From positions 1 to 45,342 of the forward strand of contig CAMDQN010000049.1 in assembly GCA_945905925.1 (NCBI GenBank): DNA of 45,342 nucleotides. The letters run 5' to 3'. The translations under genes were made by a program, and so were the position numbers. Each line of letters begins with the position of its first letter. Within the stretch, counting starts at the first letter, position 1. The notes beneath the pieces are model-generated. The model was not told the origin of the DNA, did no database searches, and was given only the letters and a program-made list of their open reading frames with translations. Of the stretch, positions 29,332 through 39,100 are shown one piece after another. This stretch comes from Singulisphaera sp. GP187. Its GTDB lineage: Bacteria > Planctomycetota > Planctomycetia > Gemmatales > Gemmataceae.

Positions 29332-32319
29332 TTATCGGGCCGACGCAACCGCGTCCGCGTCGGCAGTGTCGCCGGCCGAGCCCGGGGTCACCGCCGTATG
29401 GTGGGCGAACGCCGCTGCCGCGCTCGGGGCCAGCGCGTCCAGGTCTTCGGGCTTCGTGTGGTAACTGATCCGAACCGCCCACGCCTGCTCCGCGATCAGG
29501 ATGAGCAAGATGAGCAGATACAACCACCGCCGGCTCGACATGTCCGTCGGCTTCTGTTTGAAGTCGTCGATCCACGAGAGGTCTTCGTTGTTGTGGAGCG
29601 GCGCCTTGTTTGTGACAGTTGCGAGGTCATCGGTGTTGGCGCGGCGCAGATCGCCTTCGCGGGCGGCGTCCACGTTGAACGTGGCGAGGGCGTAGTCCGG
29701 TTGCTCGGCGGGCGTGCCGGGCGGATCCCGGTCGCCCCGCAATCGCGTGAGACTGAACACGTACGCGCCGGGGATCTTCGCGTCCGAGTAAACCAACTGG
29801 AACGGTCGGCGGGGTGCGTCCGGTGGGGCGTCGATCGCGTTCGCGGGCTGGTCGAGCGGTTGTTCACCGAGTTCCTTCGTCGTCGTCCCCCCCACGGCCG
29901 AGGCCTTCGTCGGGTCGAACGTCAACAGGTGGCGCACGGCGGCCGGCTTGTACCGGCCGGCCTCGAACTCGGCGGAGAACCGGTCGCCGACGGACATGTT
30001 CGTCTCGCCGCCGCCGCCGGACAGGAACCGCTGCATCTCGCTCACCACCACCACCCAACCGGGGCTGCCCTTGCCCGATGGCCAGTCGGTCCACTGCTTG
30101 CTCCCGGGGCTGTGCGTGCCGCCCGCGTCGGTGGTCATCACCGCAACGCGCCCGCGCCCGTACTGCTTCGCGACGTACAGCGGGTCACCGTACTTCGCCT
30201 CGTCGCGGAGTTGCTGTGCCAGCAGCCGGACGGAGGCGCGCACGCCGGGTTTGACCTCGAACACCTCGTTCAACTCAGGCTGGTTCCAGAAGTCGCGGAG
30301 GACCGGTTCGCTCTCGTCGCCGTCGTTGATCTGGTCGCAGAGCAACTGATCCAGGTAGCGAGCAAGGATCGAGAGAGGCATGCCGGGAACCGCCGGCGTG
30401 TCGTGAATGTTTCTCAGGAGCGGGTCGAGGAACTTCCGAGCCTTCTCGAACTTCGGCTCGTTGTACTTCTTCTTCACCTCGAACACGAGCGATCGGGCGG
30501 GATCCTCGAACTCCGCAATCGGTTTCTCGTTCGGCAGACAGTACAACTCGCGCACTGACTTGTCGTCGCGCCACCCGCCACGCCGGGCCACCGGCCAGTA
30601 GAAGTCGATGTTGGTGAACAGGAAGTAGCGTTCGACCTCGCTGTCCTTCGCGGTGCCGCCACGATCGTTCGTGTAGATCGCGTAGAGGGACTGGTGCATC
30701 CGGTTGGACGGGTCGCGAAGGATCACACGCTTGCCGAACGCGATCTCGCGCGCGATTTTCTGCTCGGGGGTCAGTTCCTTACTGAACCCCTCTTTGGGCA
30801 GCGGCACGGGGAAGAATCCGTCGCCGGTTCCGTCTTCCTTTTTGCGGAACATCAGGTCGTTGTACGCATCGGGCTTCACGTCCGGGCCGAGGAACACGCC
30901 CACGCCGCCACCGTCTTTGACGAACCGTTCCAGGTTATCGACCGCGCCCTTGTTCAGTTGCGGGACGTTGAGCAAGTAGACCGTGGTGAATGGCCTGAGG
31001 TCATAGCCGTCCAGTTTCGGAGCCTCGGTCGTCACCCAGTCGATGCCGCCGAAGGAGTCGATGAACAACTTGCGGAGGTAGAAACTGTCGCCATCCTGCT
31101 TCTCGCGCTTGTCGGGGCGTCCCTCGACGATGAGCACTTGCAACTTCGGGCGCACCTCGACGACCGTATGGCGGAGGTTGTCGATCGCGAGTCCGCCCGG
31201 TTCGCCTGATCCGAGTGCTGCGGAAATCAGGTTAAACCGGTCCAGCGGTTTCTCGCGCGACCCAGTCTGCGTGAACGTCGCTTGACACGATAGTGTGCGT
31301 TCCTGGTTCGCCGGGAGGCTCGGGAACACCATCGAAGGGATGAGGTCTTTCACGCCGTTCAGGTAGAAGTCGATACGCACTTCTTTGAGGTCGGTGCCAC
31401 CGTAATTCTTGATCCGCACCTCGATGTCGGTCTGTTGGTTGGCGGCGACGACGCGGTTTCGCGGCTTGACCTCCAGGATGGCGACGTTATCGCTAAACTG
31501 CGGCGACTTCCGATCCGGCTTGCGCGCTGGGTTCGCCACGTCGATCAAATGGACCGTGATACCCAGATCTTTCATCTCGTTCAGTTTCTCTGCGATCGCG
31601 GGTCCGTCCTCGGTCCAATCCACGCTCCGCAGGTCGGAGAGGACGTGAACCACCTTCGCGTCGGACGCGGGGGCGCCGTTCAACACCCTTCGGGCCGAAT
31701 CGAGTCCGTCCTTCAGGCTCTTCCGCACGGTCCCCGGGCGGCGCCATTCGACATCGCTGAGCGGTCGCTTCTCGCCATTTTCGAGATGCGACTTCATCAA
31801 TTCGATCGCCGTCGCGTTTACCTTCCCGTCCTCGAAATTAGCCGGGAACGGCTTATCGAGTTCCGACAGGCGAACGACCTGGAACGTCTGGCTCGTGGTC
31901 GCTTCGCCGGTGGCCGGCATGAGCTTCTCGTAGATGAGTTTCTTGGCTTCCGCGTAGGCGTCGGTCTGGCTTCCGTCTTCACGGCGCCACGCGTCGGCCA
32001 TGCTGGGCGTGTCGTCGAGGATGACGAGGTGTGTGGTGGCACGCGTCTCCGTCCCCGTTCGACCACCGTCGCAGCCGCCAATGTAGCGCGCACACAGGAT
32101 TCCCACGAGGAACACGATGAGGCACCGCAAGAGGAGCAGGAGGAGTTGCTCCAGAATCTTGCGGCGCCGCATGCGCTTCTGGGCTTTGAGCAGGAACTCC
32201 ATCGCCGCCCACCGAATCCGCCGGAAACGAATCCGGTTGATCAAGTGGATGATGATGGGCGCGCTGATGAGGGCCGCGCCGACAATGAACGTCATCGGAT
32301 TGAGGAACAGCGACAGCAT
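29332..32319 (-). CDS. BatA-type protein with von Willebrand A domain
   Basis: The product is 995 aa from ATG 32319. The N-terminal 80 residues fit the BatA domain: MLSLFLNPMTFIVGAALISA, then PIIIHLINRIRFRRIRWAAM, then basic residues and a second helix. A vWA domain follows with a degenerate metal motif, D102-x-T-x-S (DDTPS), where the first Ser is Thr. The middle holds beta-rich and amidotransferase-like segments (FVKDGGGVGVFLGPDVK). A single helix near the C-terminus (RRWLYLLILLILIAEQAWAV) anchors it. BatA-type proteins are inner-membrane partners of MoxR-type ATPases. The ATG at 32364 lies in a repeat and was rejected. The downstream vWA gene follows 81 bases on. Confidence 0.82.
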   Translation of the reverse strand: MLSLFLNPMTFIVGAALISAPIIIHLINRIRFRRIRWAAMEFLLKAQKRMRRRKILEQLLLLLLRCLIVFLVGILCARYIGGCDGGRTGTETRATTHLVILDDTPSMADAWRREDGSQTDAYAEAKKLIYEKLMPATGEATTSQTFQVVRLSELDKPFPANFEDGKVNATAIELMKSHLENGEKRPLSDVEWRRPGTVRKSLKDGLDSARRVLNGAPASDAKVVHVLSDLRSVDWTEDGPAIAEKLNEMKDLGITVHLIDVANPARKPDRKSPQFSDNVAILEVKPRNRVVAANQQTDIEVRIKNYGGTDLKEVRIDFYLNGVKDLIPSMVFPSLPANQERTLSCQATFTQTGSREKPLDRFNLISAALGSGEPGGLAIDNLRHTVVEVRPKLQVLIVEGRPDKREKQDGDSFYLRKLFIDSFGGIDWVTTEAPKLDGYDLRPFTTVYLLNVPQLNKGAVDNLERFVKDGGGVGVFLGPDVKPDAYNDLMFRKKEDGTGDGFFPVPLPKEGFSKELTPEQKIAREIAFGKRVILRDPSNRMHQSLYAIYTNDRGGTAKDSEVERYFLFTNIDFYWPVARRGGWRDDKSVRELYCLPNEKPIAEFEDPARSLVFEVKKKYNEPKFEKARKFLDPLLRNIHDTPAVPGMPLSILARYLDQLLCDQINDGDESEPVLRDFWNQPELNEVFEVKPGVRASVRLLAQQLRDEAKYGDPLYVAKQYGRGRVAVMTTDAGGTHSPGSKQWTDWPSGKGSPGWVVVVSEMQRFLSGGGGETNMSVGDRFSAEFEAGRYKPAAVRHLLTFDPTKASAVGGTTTKELGEQPLDQPANAIDAPPDAPRRPFQLVYSDAKIPGAYVFSLTRLRGDRDPPGTPAEQPDYALATFNVDAAREGDLRRANTDDLATVTNKAPLHNNEDLSWIDDFKQKPTDMSSRRWLYLLILLILIAEQAWAVRISYHTKPEDLDALAPSAAAAFAHHTAVTPGSAGDTADADAVASAR

Positions 32320-32329
32320 CTCAGAAACT

Positions 32330-32415
32330 CGGAATGCGGAGTTCGGAACGCGGAACTGAAACAACGGTGGAGCGTTCGGGAATGCCGCGGTATTCGTTCC
32401 GCGTTCCGCATTCCG
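32330..32415. repeat. Inverted repeat of GGAATGCGGAACGCGGAA type
   Basis: The left arm (32330-32355) and right arm (32397-32415) match as reverse complements over 19 bases, with a seven-base extra segment (GTTCGGA) in the left arm. The unit GGAAnGCGGA is repeated within the arms. It occupies the spacer between DUF58 and BatA genes and can fold into a long hairpin. Confidence 0.55.
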
Positions 32416-32423
32416 CGTTGGGG

Positions 32424-33371
32424 TTAGCGGCGGGCGGGGTTGGCCCGCGTCGCCATGCGCTGGAACAGGAACTTCGAGAGGACCGCGTCCATGTAGTCAC
32501 TCGTGCGGAGCAGCGTGTAATCGACGCCGATCCGCGTACACCCGCGGCGCACTTCTGTCAGGTAGAGTTCCAGTTCTTCGAGGTAGCCTTCGCGGAGCGC
32601 ACGCGGATCACAAAGCAAATCCGGTTGGGCTTCGAGTCCCTCAAACTTCGTCATCCCAGAGAACGGGAACAGGAGTTCGTCGTCGTCGAGGATGTGGAAC
32701 GCCATCACGTCGTGGCGCCGGTGGCGGAGCATCTCCAGACCCTTGAACAGCGATTCGCGGTCGCAAAGGAAGTCCGAGAAGATCAGGACGAGGCCACGGT
32801 TGGGCATGGCCTCCGCGACCTGCCGCATGATCTTCAGGATGTCGGTCTTCTCGCGCGGGTTCGAGACGTGGAGCGCCTTGGTGACGGCGTCCATGTGTCG
32901 AACCGAACTGCGCGGCGGGATGGCCTCGCGCACGTCCGAGTCGAACGTGATCAGGCCGCACGAATCCTGTTGTTTCACCGTGAGGTACGCGAGGCACGCG
33001 GCGGCTGTCGCGACGTAGTCGTACTTGTAGAGCGTGCCCGCGCGGCGGTGCTTGTCGATTCCGTAGAGCATGGACTCGCTCGCATCAACCACCACGTAAG
33101 AGCGGAGGTTGGTTTCCGCTTCGTATTGCTTGATGACGAACTTGTCGGACCGCTGCCACACCTTCCAGTCGATGCGGCGGAGGTCGTCGCCCGGCATGTA
33201 CTCGCGGTGCTGGACAAACTCGACGCTCTGCCCATACACGGGGCTTTTGTGCATTCCCGAGATGAACCCCTCAACCACCTGGCGCGCCCGCAGGTCAAGC
33301 TGCGAGATGCGAGCGATGACCTTCGGGTCGAGATACCGGCGCGGGTTGTCGGAGTCGGATTTCTTCGCCAT
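32424..33371 (-). CDS. DUF58 protein of the MoxR system
   Basis: The product is 315 aa. The DUF58 signature is clear at about residues 50-80: REYMPGDDLRRIDWKVWQRS. It is followed by a vWA-like segment beginning VVVDASESM (D-x-S-x-S metal site) and GLVLIFSDFLCD. The protein is soluble in prediction, with no signal peptide. DUF58 proteins act next to MoxR ATPases and BatA/B proteins in membrane-complex maturation; the exact substrate is unknown. The gene starts 105 bases after the MoxR stop, and that spacer holds a strong hairpin. Confidence 0.88.
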   Translation of the reverse strand: MAKKSDSDNPRRYLDPKVIARISQLDLRARQVVEGFISGMHKSPVYGQSVEFVQHREYMPGDDLRRIDWKVWQRSDKFVIKQYEAETNLRSYVVVDASESMLYGIDKHRRAGTLYKYDYVATAAACLAYLTVKQQDSCGLITFDSDVREAIPPRSSVRHMDAVTKALHVSNPREKTDILKIMRQVAEAMPNRGLVLIFSDFLCDRESLFKGLEMLRHRRHDVMAFHILDDDELLFPFSGMTKFEGLEAQPDLLCDPRALREGYLEELELYLTEVRRGCTRIGVDYTLLRTSDYMDAVLSKFLFQRMATRANPARR

Positions 33372-33389
33372 GCTCGTGTTTGGTGTTTG

Positions 33390-33472
33390 GTGTTTAGTGT
33401 TTGGGAAGACAGTTTGGTGTGATATTTCGCGCCCATCAAGGCGTGCGAAACATCACACCAAACACTAAACAC
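33390..33472. repeat. Nested hairpin of CAAACAC repeats
   Basis: A 15-base outer pairing (GTGTTTAGTGTTTGG at 33390 with CCAAACACTAAACAC at 33458) competes with an inner 11-base pairing (TTTGGTGTGAT at 33413 with ATCACACCAAA at 33452), since both use the same right-arm bases. Inside is another six-base stem (TTTCGC with GCGAAA). Two alternative folds are possible. It lies between MoxR and DUF58 genes. Confidence 0.6.
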
Positions 33473-33476
33473 GGCC

Positions 33477-34535
33477 TTAGGAGGCAAAGATCTTCTGGAA
33501 GCGCGGATCGCCGAGCAGCGCGCCTTCCTTCTCGGGCGTCTCCTCGACGAGTTTCTTGACCACCATGTCGGTGTTCACACCCTCGGACGCAGCAGTGAAG
33601 TTCGTCAGGATGCGGTGCCGCAGCACCGGGTAAGCAAGCTCCCGAATATCTTCGGTGGTGACATGGGCGCGGCCGTAGAGTAGCGCACGGGCCTTGCCGC
33701 CGAGGATCAGGTTCTGCACGGCACGCGGGCCGGCGCCCCAGCTCAACCAATCCTTGATGAACTTCGGCGTGCCGGGTTCTCCCACGCGAGTCTGCCGCAC
33801 CAGCGCGAGGCAGTAGTGAATCACGTGGTCGGTCACCGGCACCTTGCGGACCAGCGTCTGAATCTCCTGGATCTGCTCGCCGCTCAGAACCGGCGTGATC
33901 TCGTCGTTCACGACGCCCGTCGTGCGCCGGGCGATCTCGAACTCTTCGTTGAACTTCGGGTACTTCACGTACACCTTGAACATGAAACGGTCCTGCTGCG
34001 CTTCGGGCAGCGGGTACGTGCCTTCCTGTTCGATCGGGTTCTGAGTGGCGAGGACGAAGAAGGGGTTGGCGAGTTTGTGTCGCACGCGGCCAACGGACAC
34101 CTGCCGCTCTTGCATCGCTTCCAGGAGCGCGGCCTGAGTTCGTGGCGGGGTGCGGTTGATTTCGTCGGCCAGCACCATGTTCGAGAACAGCGGGCCGGGA
34201 CGGAACAGCAACTCGAACGACCCGGTGGACGGGTTCTTCTCGATGAAGTCGGTGCCGGTGATGTCAGCCGGCATCAGGTCGGGCGTGAACTGGATGCGGC
34301 TGAACTCCAGCGACAGACACCGCGACAGCGTGCTGATCATGAGCGTCTTCGCGAGTCCCGGCACGCCTTCCAGCATGCAGTGGCCCTTGCTGAAGAGCGC
34401 GATCAACAACTCTTCGATCACCAGATCCTGACCGACGATGACGCGGGTCAGTTGCTTCTTGATGTTGTCGAATGCCGTCTTCAACTTGTGGATGGAGTCG
34501 ATGTCGCTTTGCGCCATCTGCCCGGGGGTTGTCAT
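33477..34535 (-). CDS. MoxR-type AAA+ ATPase
   Basis: The product is 352 aa. Walker A is GVPGLAKT at 57-64. Walker B is the VLADEINR segment, followed by [17 protein letters not shown]. The sensor-1 region ([10 protein letters not shown]) and [12 protein letters not shown] are typical of MoxR. The ATP-driven ring acts as a chaperone that inserts cofactors or remodels complexes together with vWA proteins of the BatA/DUF58 kind. It is cytoplasmic. It is followed on the same strand by DUF58, BatA and another vWA protein, the classical order. The start codon has only a weak purine-rich ribosome site; an ATG six codons in is possible. Confidence 0.92.
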   Translation of the reverse strand: MTTPGQMAQSDIDSIHKLKTAFDNIKKQLTRVIVGQDLVIEELLIALFSKGHCMLEGVPGLAKTLMISTLSRCLSLEFSRIQFTPDLMPADITGTDFIEKNPSTGSFELLFRPGPLFSNMVLADEINRTPPRTQAALLEAMQERQVSVGRVRHKLANPFFVLATQNPIEQEGTYPLPEAQQDRFMFKVYVKYPKFNEEFEIARRTTGVVNDEITPVLSGEQIQEIQTLVRKVPVTDHVIHYCLALVRQTRVGEPGTPKFIKDWLSWGAGPRAVQNLILGGKARALLYGRAHVTTEDIRELAYPVLRHRILTNFTAASEGVNTDMVVKKLVEETPEKEGALLGDPRFQKIFAS

Positions 34536-34647
34536 CGCTGCTTATCTCTCGGAGGTAAGGTAAAAGGGGTTAAATGTAAGGGTAGAGATACGCTTTGCCG
34601 GGTGGGGTTGTCGCGAGGAAAGCACGGATTTTACGACCCCGACAACG

Positions 34648-34690
34648 CGTGCCGGCAGGCAGGGTCGCTACAACCCCGCCTGCCGGCACG
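34648..34690. terminator. Very strong hairpin after the terpene-cyclase-fold gene
   Basis: CGTGCCGGCAGGC and GCCTGCCGGCACG pair over 13 bases with no mismatch, with a further four-base stem (GGGT with ACCC) inside the loop. It starts ten bases after the stop codon of the minus-strand gene ending at 34700. No T run follows. It may limit read-through into the MoxR gene or protect the upstream transcript. Confidence 0.55.
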
Positions 34691-34699
34691 GCCGTGTGG

Positions 34700-35863
34700 T
34701 TACTTCTGGTAGATCGGCAGAATGCCCTTATCCAGTTGGAGGATGCAGAGGTTCACGCTGGTGGCGAAGACCGGGCCGATGTAGCCCCCGGTCCACGCCC
34801 CGCTGGTCTTGTCTTGGTTGTCGAGGATGCCCTGGAACGTGGCGTCCTTGTACTTGCTCCAGGTGAGCCACGTATCCTTTGCCTCGTTCGGGAACATCTC
34901 GCCGTACTTGTTATCGCCCAGCGCGTACATCGCCTGCGCGAAGTAGTAGGACTGGTATTCGTCGTGGCTCTGGCGTCCCTTGCCGATCGGAATGTTGTCC
35001 TTGCAGTATTTGATCCACTTCTTGGGCAACTCGCTCTTGTACTGGCCGGCACTGAACCCACAGCAGATCGCTGCGGCTGTCAGCGGTGGACGGCCGTTCT
35101 CACCGATCGCCCCGCCACCGCCGGAGTAGCTGTAGATGATCCCGCCCTTCGGCGTGGTGCAGGCTTCGAGGTAATCGACGGCGCGGTCGATGTTCTCCTT
35201 CGGAACCGGAATGCCGGCGTTGCGCGCCGCGCGTAGTCCTTGTAGCGCGGTGATCGTGACCGAGCCTTCGTCGAAGTTGTTGCCCTCGGTCGCGCTTACG
35301 TAACCCCACCCACCAATCTTGACCGTCTTCCCTTCCGCTTTCCGGTGATCCTTGCTCGTTTGCGCCTTGCAGATGAACTCCACCGACTTCTTGAGCAACT
35401 TCTCAAGTTTCTCGCGCTGTTCCTTGTCCTCTTCCTCACCATAGACGCTGGCGAGGAACATGGTGCCGAACCCCTGCCCGTACATGTACCGGGTCGCTTC
35501 GGTCGGGTTGCGCACGTCACCGATCATACCGTTGGGCTGCTGCCGCGCCGGTGCGAGGAACCAGTCCACCGCCTTCTTCACTTGGTCGCAATACTTGCCT
35601 TCCTTGAGGGTGCTACCTTCCATCAGAAACGCCATTCCCGCCACTGCGGTCATACTGGTCGGGTACTGCCCTCCCTGCGCTTCCCAGTGGCCGTCTTGCG
35701 CCTGTGTCTTCTTGAGGTAATCCAGACCCTTCTCGATGGCGGCCTCGACATCCTTCTTGGCCTTCTTTTCGTCGGCGGCTTGAACGGATTGCGGGGCGGG
35801 AACGGCGATCACGCCGCCCACGACACACGCCGCGAGGGTCGCGAGCAACCAACTGCGGGGCAT
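34700..35863 (-). CDS. Exported terpene-cyclase/prenyltransferase-repeat protein
   Basis: The product is 387 aa with a signal peptide (MPRSWLLATLAACVVGGVIA, cleavage near VQAADEK). The mature part carries repeats of the alpha/alpha-toroid kind found in prenyltransferase beta subunits and squalene cyclases: GLDYLKKTQAQDGHWE, QGGQYPTSMTAVAGMAFLME, GWGYVSATEGNNFDEGSVTI and GYIGPVFATSVNLCILQL. No DxDD-type cyclase motif or zinc site was seen, so it is more likely a structural or binding protein with this fold than an enzyme. Such exported toroid proteins are common in planctomycetes and often sit near MoxR operons. It lies 941 bases from the PQQ protein end and before MoxR. Confidence 0.82.
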   Translation of the reverse strand: MPRSWLLATLAACVVGGVIAVPAPQSVQAADEKKAKKDVEAAIEKGLDYLKKTQAQDGHWEAQGGQYPTSMTAVAGMAFLMEGSTLKEGKYCDQVKKAVDWFLAPARQQPNGMIGDVRNPTEATRYMYGQGFGTMFLASVYGEEEDKEQREKLEKLLKKSVEFICKAQTSKDHRKAEGKTVKIGGWGYVSATEGNNFDEGSVTITALQGLRAARNAGIPVPKENIDRAVDYLEACTTPKGGIIYSYSGGGGAIGENGRPPLTAAAICCGFSAGQYKSELPKKWIKYCKDNIPIGKGRQSHDEYQSYYFAQAMYALGDNKYGEMFPNEAKDTWLTWSKYKDATFQGILDNQDKTSGAWTGGYIGPVFATSVNLCILQLDKGILPIYQK

Positions 35864-36139
35864 GACGACTCTCCACTTGAGTTCCGCGACCCGAACGGTC
35901 CGCGCACGACCGTAGGGAAACGCGGGGGTGTAGGTAAAAGACGCGTGTGTAGCAAAATGTTAACACCGGTGGGCAACCACTGCACACTGAATTTGGAGAG
36001 CAGGTCCGAAATCCACAGTGAGTGGAGCAGTTTCGCCGCTTGCGTCTCCGAGAGGCACGCGCGAAAACCACTCGCATAGCCTCAAGCGACTCCCCCTCCC
36101 TGCTGTGGTGAGGGATTGGGGAAGTGGTTCTACCGACTA
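35864..36139. other. Spacer between beta-propeller and terpene-cyclase-fold genes
   Basis: This 276-base spacer has no gene and no strong hairpin. On the minus strand a loosely promoter-like TTGCCC, 17 bases, GCTACA arrangement occurs near 35950, but the -10 match is poor. An internal promoter here is possible but not supported. Confidence 0.3.
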
Positions 36140-39100
36140 CTATTTCGGGGCTTCTGGCTTCTTCGGTTCGTCGGGAGTGATCAGGATACGGGTGTCGTAC
36201 CGGTTCATGCTGATCGTGCCGTTCTTCGCGTCGATCACGAGGTTCATGAACATGTTCCCGTTGTAGACCACCGACTTCTCGAGGATCAGCCGGCCACGTT
36301 CCTTCTCGATCACCACGACAGAGTGGTTGTACCCGCTGCCATTGGCGTTCATGATTGGCGCGGACGAGGCGATGAGCACGGGCAGTTCCATGAAGTGTTC
36401 CAACACCAACTGTTGGTTCTCGAACAGCCCCTCAAAGAACCACAACCGCTTGCCGGAACCCCGGTCGAACGCGTAAAGCGGCCCGTTCACCTTCTGCGAC
36501 CGGACCATGTATTGCCCGCCGACGTTGAGCACACGGTTATTGAGGTTGGGGTCACGGTCGAGCACCAAATAGAACCGGTCGGCGTCAGCGAAGATCTGCG
36601 CACCGACACAAGGTGCCACGTGCGTCTTGATGTTCTTCTCGTCGATCTTGAGTGTCGTGACGGTCTCGCCCGTGCGGACGGAGACCACTTCCGCCGTGCC
36701 GTCGGCTTTGATGAACCCAGCCCACTCGGACGTGAGCGGCGAGGTGATCGGAATGGCCTTCGCGTCGTACTCCTTCTTCCACACGTCCTTGCCGGTCGCG
36801 AGGTCGTAGAGGCGCAGCACGCGGGGCTGCTCGCCGGTGCCCGACGTGAGGAGGGCAGTGCGCCCCGAGATGCGGAACGACGTCGCGTCGGAGAGGATTC
36901 GCCCGGAGTCGGGTGAGTTCTCAACCTGCATCCCGTCCACCGCTCGGAGCAGTTTCGTGGAAACCGGCTTCCGGGTGTTCGGGTCCGTTTCGATCAGCAC
37001 GATGTATCGGCCATCGCCGTGAATGTGGGTCCGCTCCGGCACGCCCTTGCGAGTCCACTGCACGCGCCGCGTCAGGGGATCGACGCACTCCAAGCCATCG
37101 GTGGTCAAGAGGCAGGCATAGTTCGACTGAAGGATCGCCGAGCGGCCCATCGGCATCTTCACGCCGTTGGACAGCCACAGTTCGCACTCGCCGTCTGGCA
37201 GAATCTCGACTTGATAACTCATCCCAGGTTGGAGCTGGTTATCGATCAGGAGGTTCTTGTTCCACACTTCCTTCTTCTCGGCAAGGTCGAAGCAATACAC
37301 CGTCATGCCGAGTTGAACGAGCATGAGGTGACCGTGGCCTTGCACGAACTTCGACCACGGGATCGGCATGCCGTTCCGCGAGTACATGTTGGGGTTCTGC
37401 ATGTTCGGGAACCGAACGCGCTCGTTGCCAGTGGAACGGTCGAAGCCGCGAATCGCCCACTGGCCGTTCCCGCTAATGTTTTGGTCGAGCGCGAAGCGGT
37501 ATTGCCTGAACGCCGGGAACAGGTCGGACGGCGATTCGATCTCGAACTGCGCGCCGAAGTTGACGTTCGGCATCGGTTCGCGCTGCGCGGCCTTCACGCG
37601 GGTCGGAAGCGGGTAGCGGCTCGGCTCCAAGAACGGGAGGAGGCGCTTGTCCGTGAGCAAGTTCGTGAGGAAGTCGGCCCCGGTCTTGCCGTCGCGGATA
37701 ACGACGTTGGGGTACTCCTTACCGAGTTGTACGTAGAGGCCGACCGCGTCCTCCATCATGCGACTCTTGATCATCAGTTGCGCCAGCGACTCTGTGGCGC
37801 GAGCGCGAACGGCGGGGTCATCAGAGGTCACACGGAGTTGCGAGAGGTGCGATTGAGCCTCGCGGGTGTCCGCGTCGTTGTTGGTCGACAGGAGCACGTC
37901 GGCGAGTTTGAACTGCGCCTCGGTACCGGTCGCGAAGAACGGCCCGAACACCGCGACGAACTCGCGCAACCGCTGAAGGTTGTTCCCGTCCTTGACCGCG
38001 TCCCACTCCTTGATGACGCGGGTTTCGAGTGTCTTCTTCGCTTCGGGCGTCGCGGCGCGGCGGATCATCGACTCGATGCGCCCGCGTGCCCACACGTCGG
38101 GGCGCATCTTCACGTTCGGCTCGTCCGGCATTTCGAGAAGTTGTTTGCCTTCGCCGAGGTTGGCGAGCGCGAGGTAATGGTCGAATGCTTCACTGAGCCG
38201 GCCCTGCGTTTCACGACCGCGAGCGAGTAGATAGTAGTGGAGGCGCTTGCGGCGCTTCGTCTCGTCTTCGCGGCGGATCTTGTCTTCCGGGGTCTCCTGC
38301 TTGACTTCCGGCAGTTCGCAAAGCGCCTCGTACTCTTTGAGGAACCCTTCGGCCGCGTTGAAGTCGGCGCGGAGCAGTTCAGTGTACGCGATGTACAGTT
38401 TCTCGCGCAACAGCGGTTGCTTCTCCGGCGGGAGGTTATTCTTCTCCGCGGACTTGAAGTCGGCGACCGCCTCCTTCAGTTTGCCGTCGTCGAGGTTGAG
38501 TTCGCCACGCGCGAGGAGGCCAAGCGGGTCGTTCGGGTTGAGCTTGAGGAGCTTGTTCATCTCCGCGATCTTGAGTTCCAACTGTGGGTACGCCGCGATC
38601 TCCCACGGCGACTGCGTGAACACCATCCCGTCCTGGAACACGAGGTTGCCGATCCCGTACTTCGCGAGTTCGGCGGTGTCGTTGCGCTTGCGAGCGCCGG
38701 TCTTCGAGATGATCTTGCCGTCATCGAGGTTGATGGCCCAGATTTCGCCGGCCGGGGTCGTGTCTTTCCCTGCGGTGTCCTGTCGAACAGGCACATAGAA
38801 CGAGTTGCGGCCGATGGCCCCGTGCCCGGTCGGGGTCGGGATGTTGTCCGACTGCCACGCGAGCTTCGGTTTCTGCGTTTCCTTGTCTTCGCCAGTCAGG
38901 TGGTACGCTCTGACCTGATTCTTACCGACCACGACGACGCGGTCGTTGACTACGCCGCCGACGTAGAGGTCGTTGGGGTCTTGCGGCACCCACCACAGGA
39001 TTTTTCCAGTACGCATGTCGAGGCATTCGAGCTTTCGCGAGTCGTAAGCGGTGAGGATGACGCGGCCACCGCTGATGATCGGCCCTGACGAGCGCCACCG

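Noticed and set aside
28939-30558. Antisense frame of 539 codons across the vWA and BatA genes
   Set aside because: It crosses two genes on the other strand that have clear domains and is Arg/Val-rich.
36116-36916. Plus-strand frame opposite the end of the propeller gene
   Set aside because: Composition is typical of a shadow frame; the beta-propeller blades on the minus strand are recognisable.
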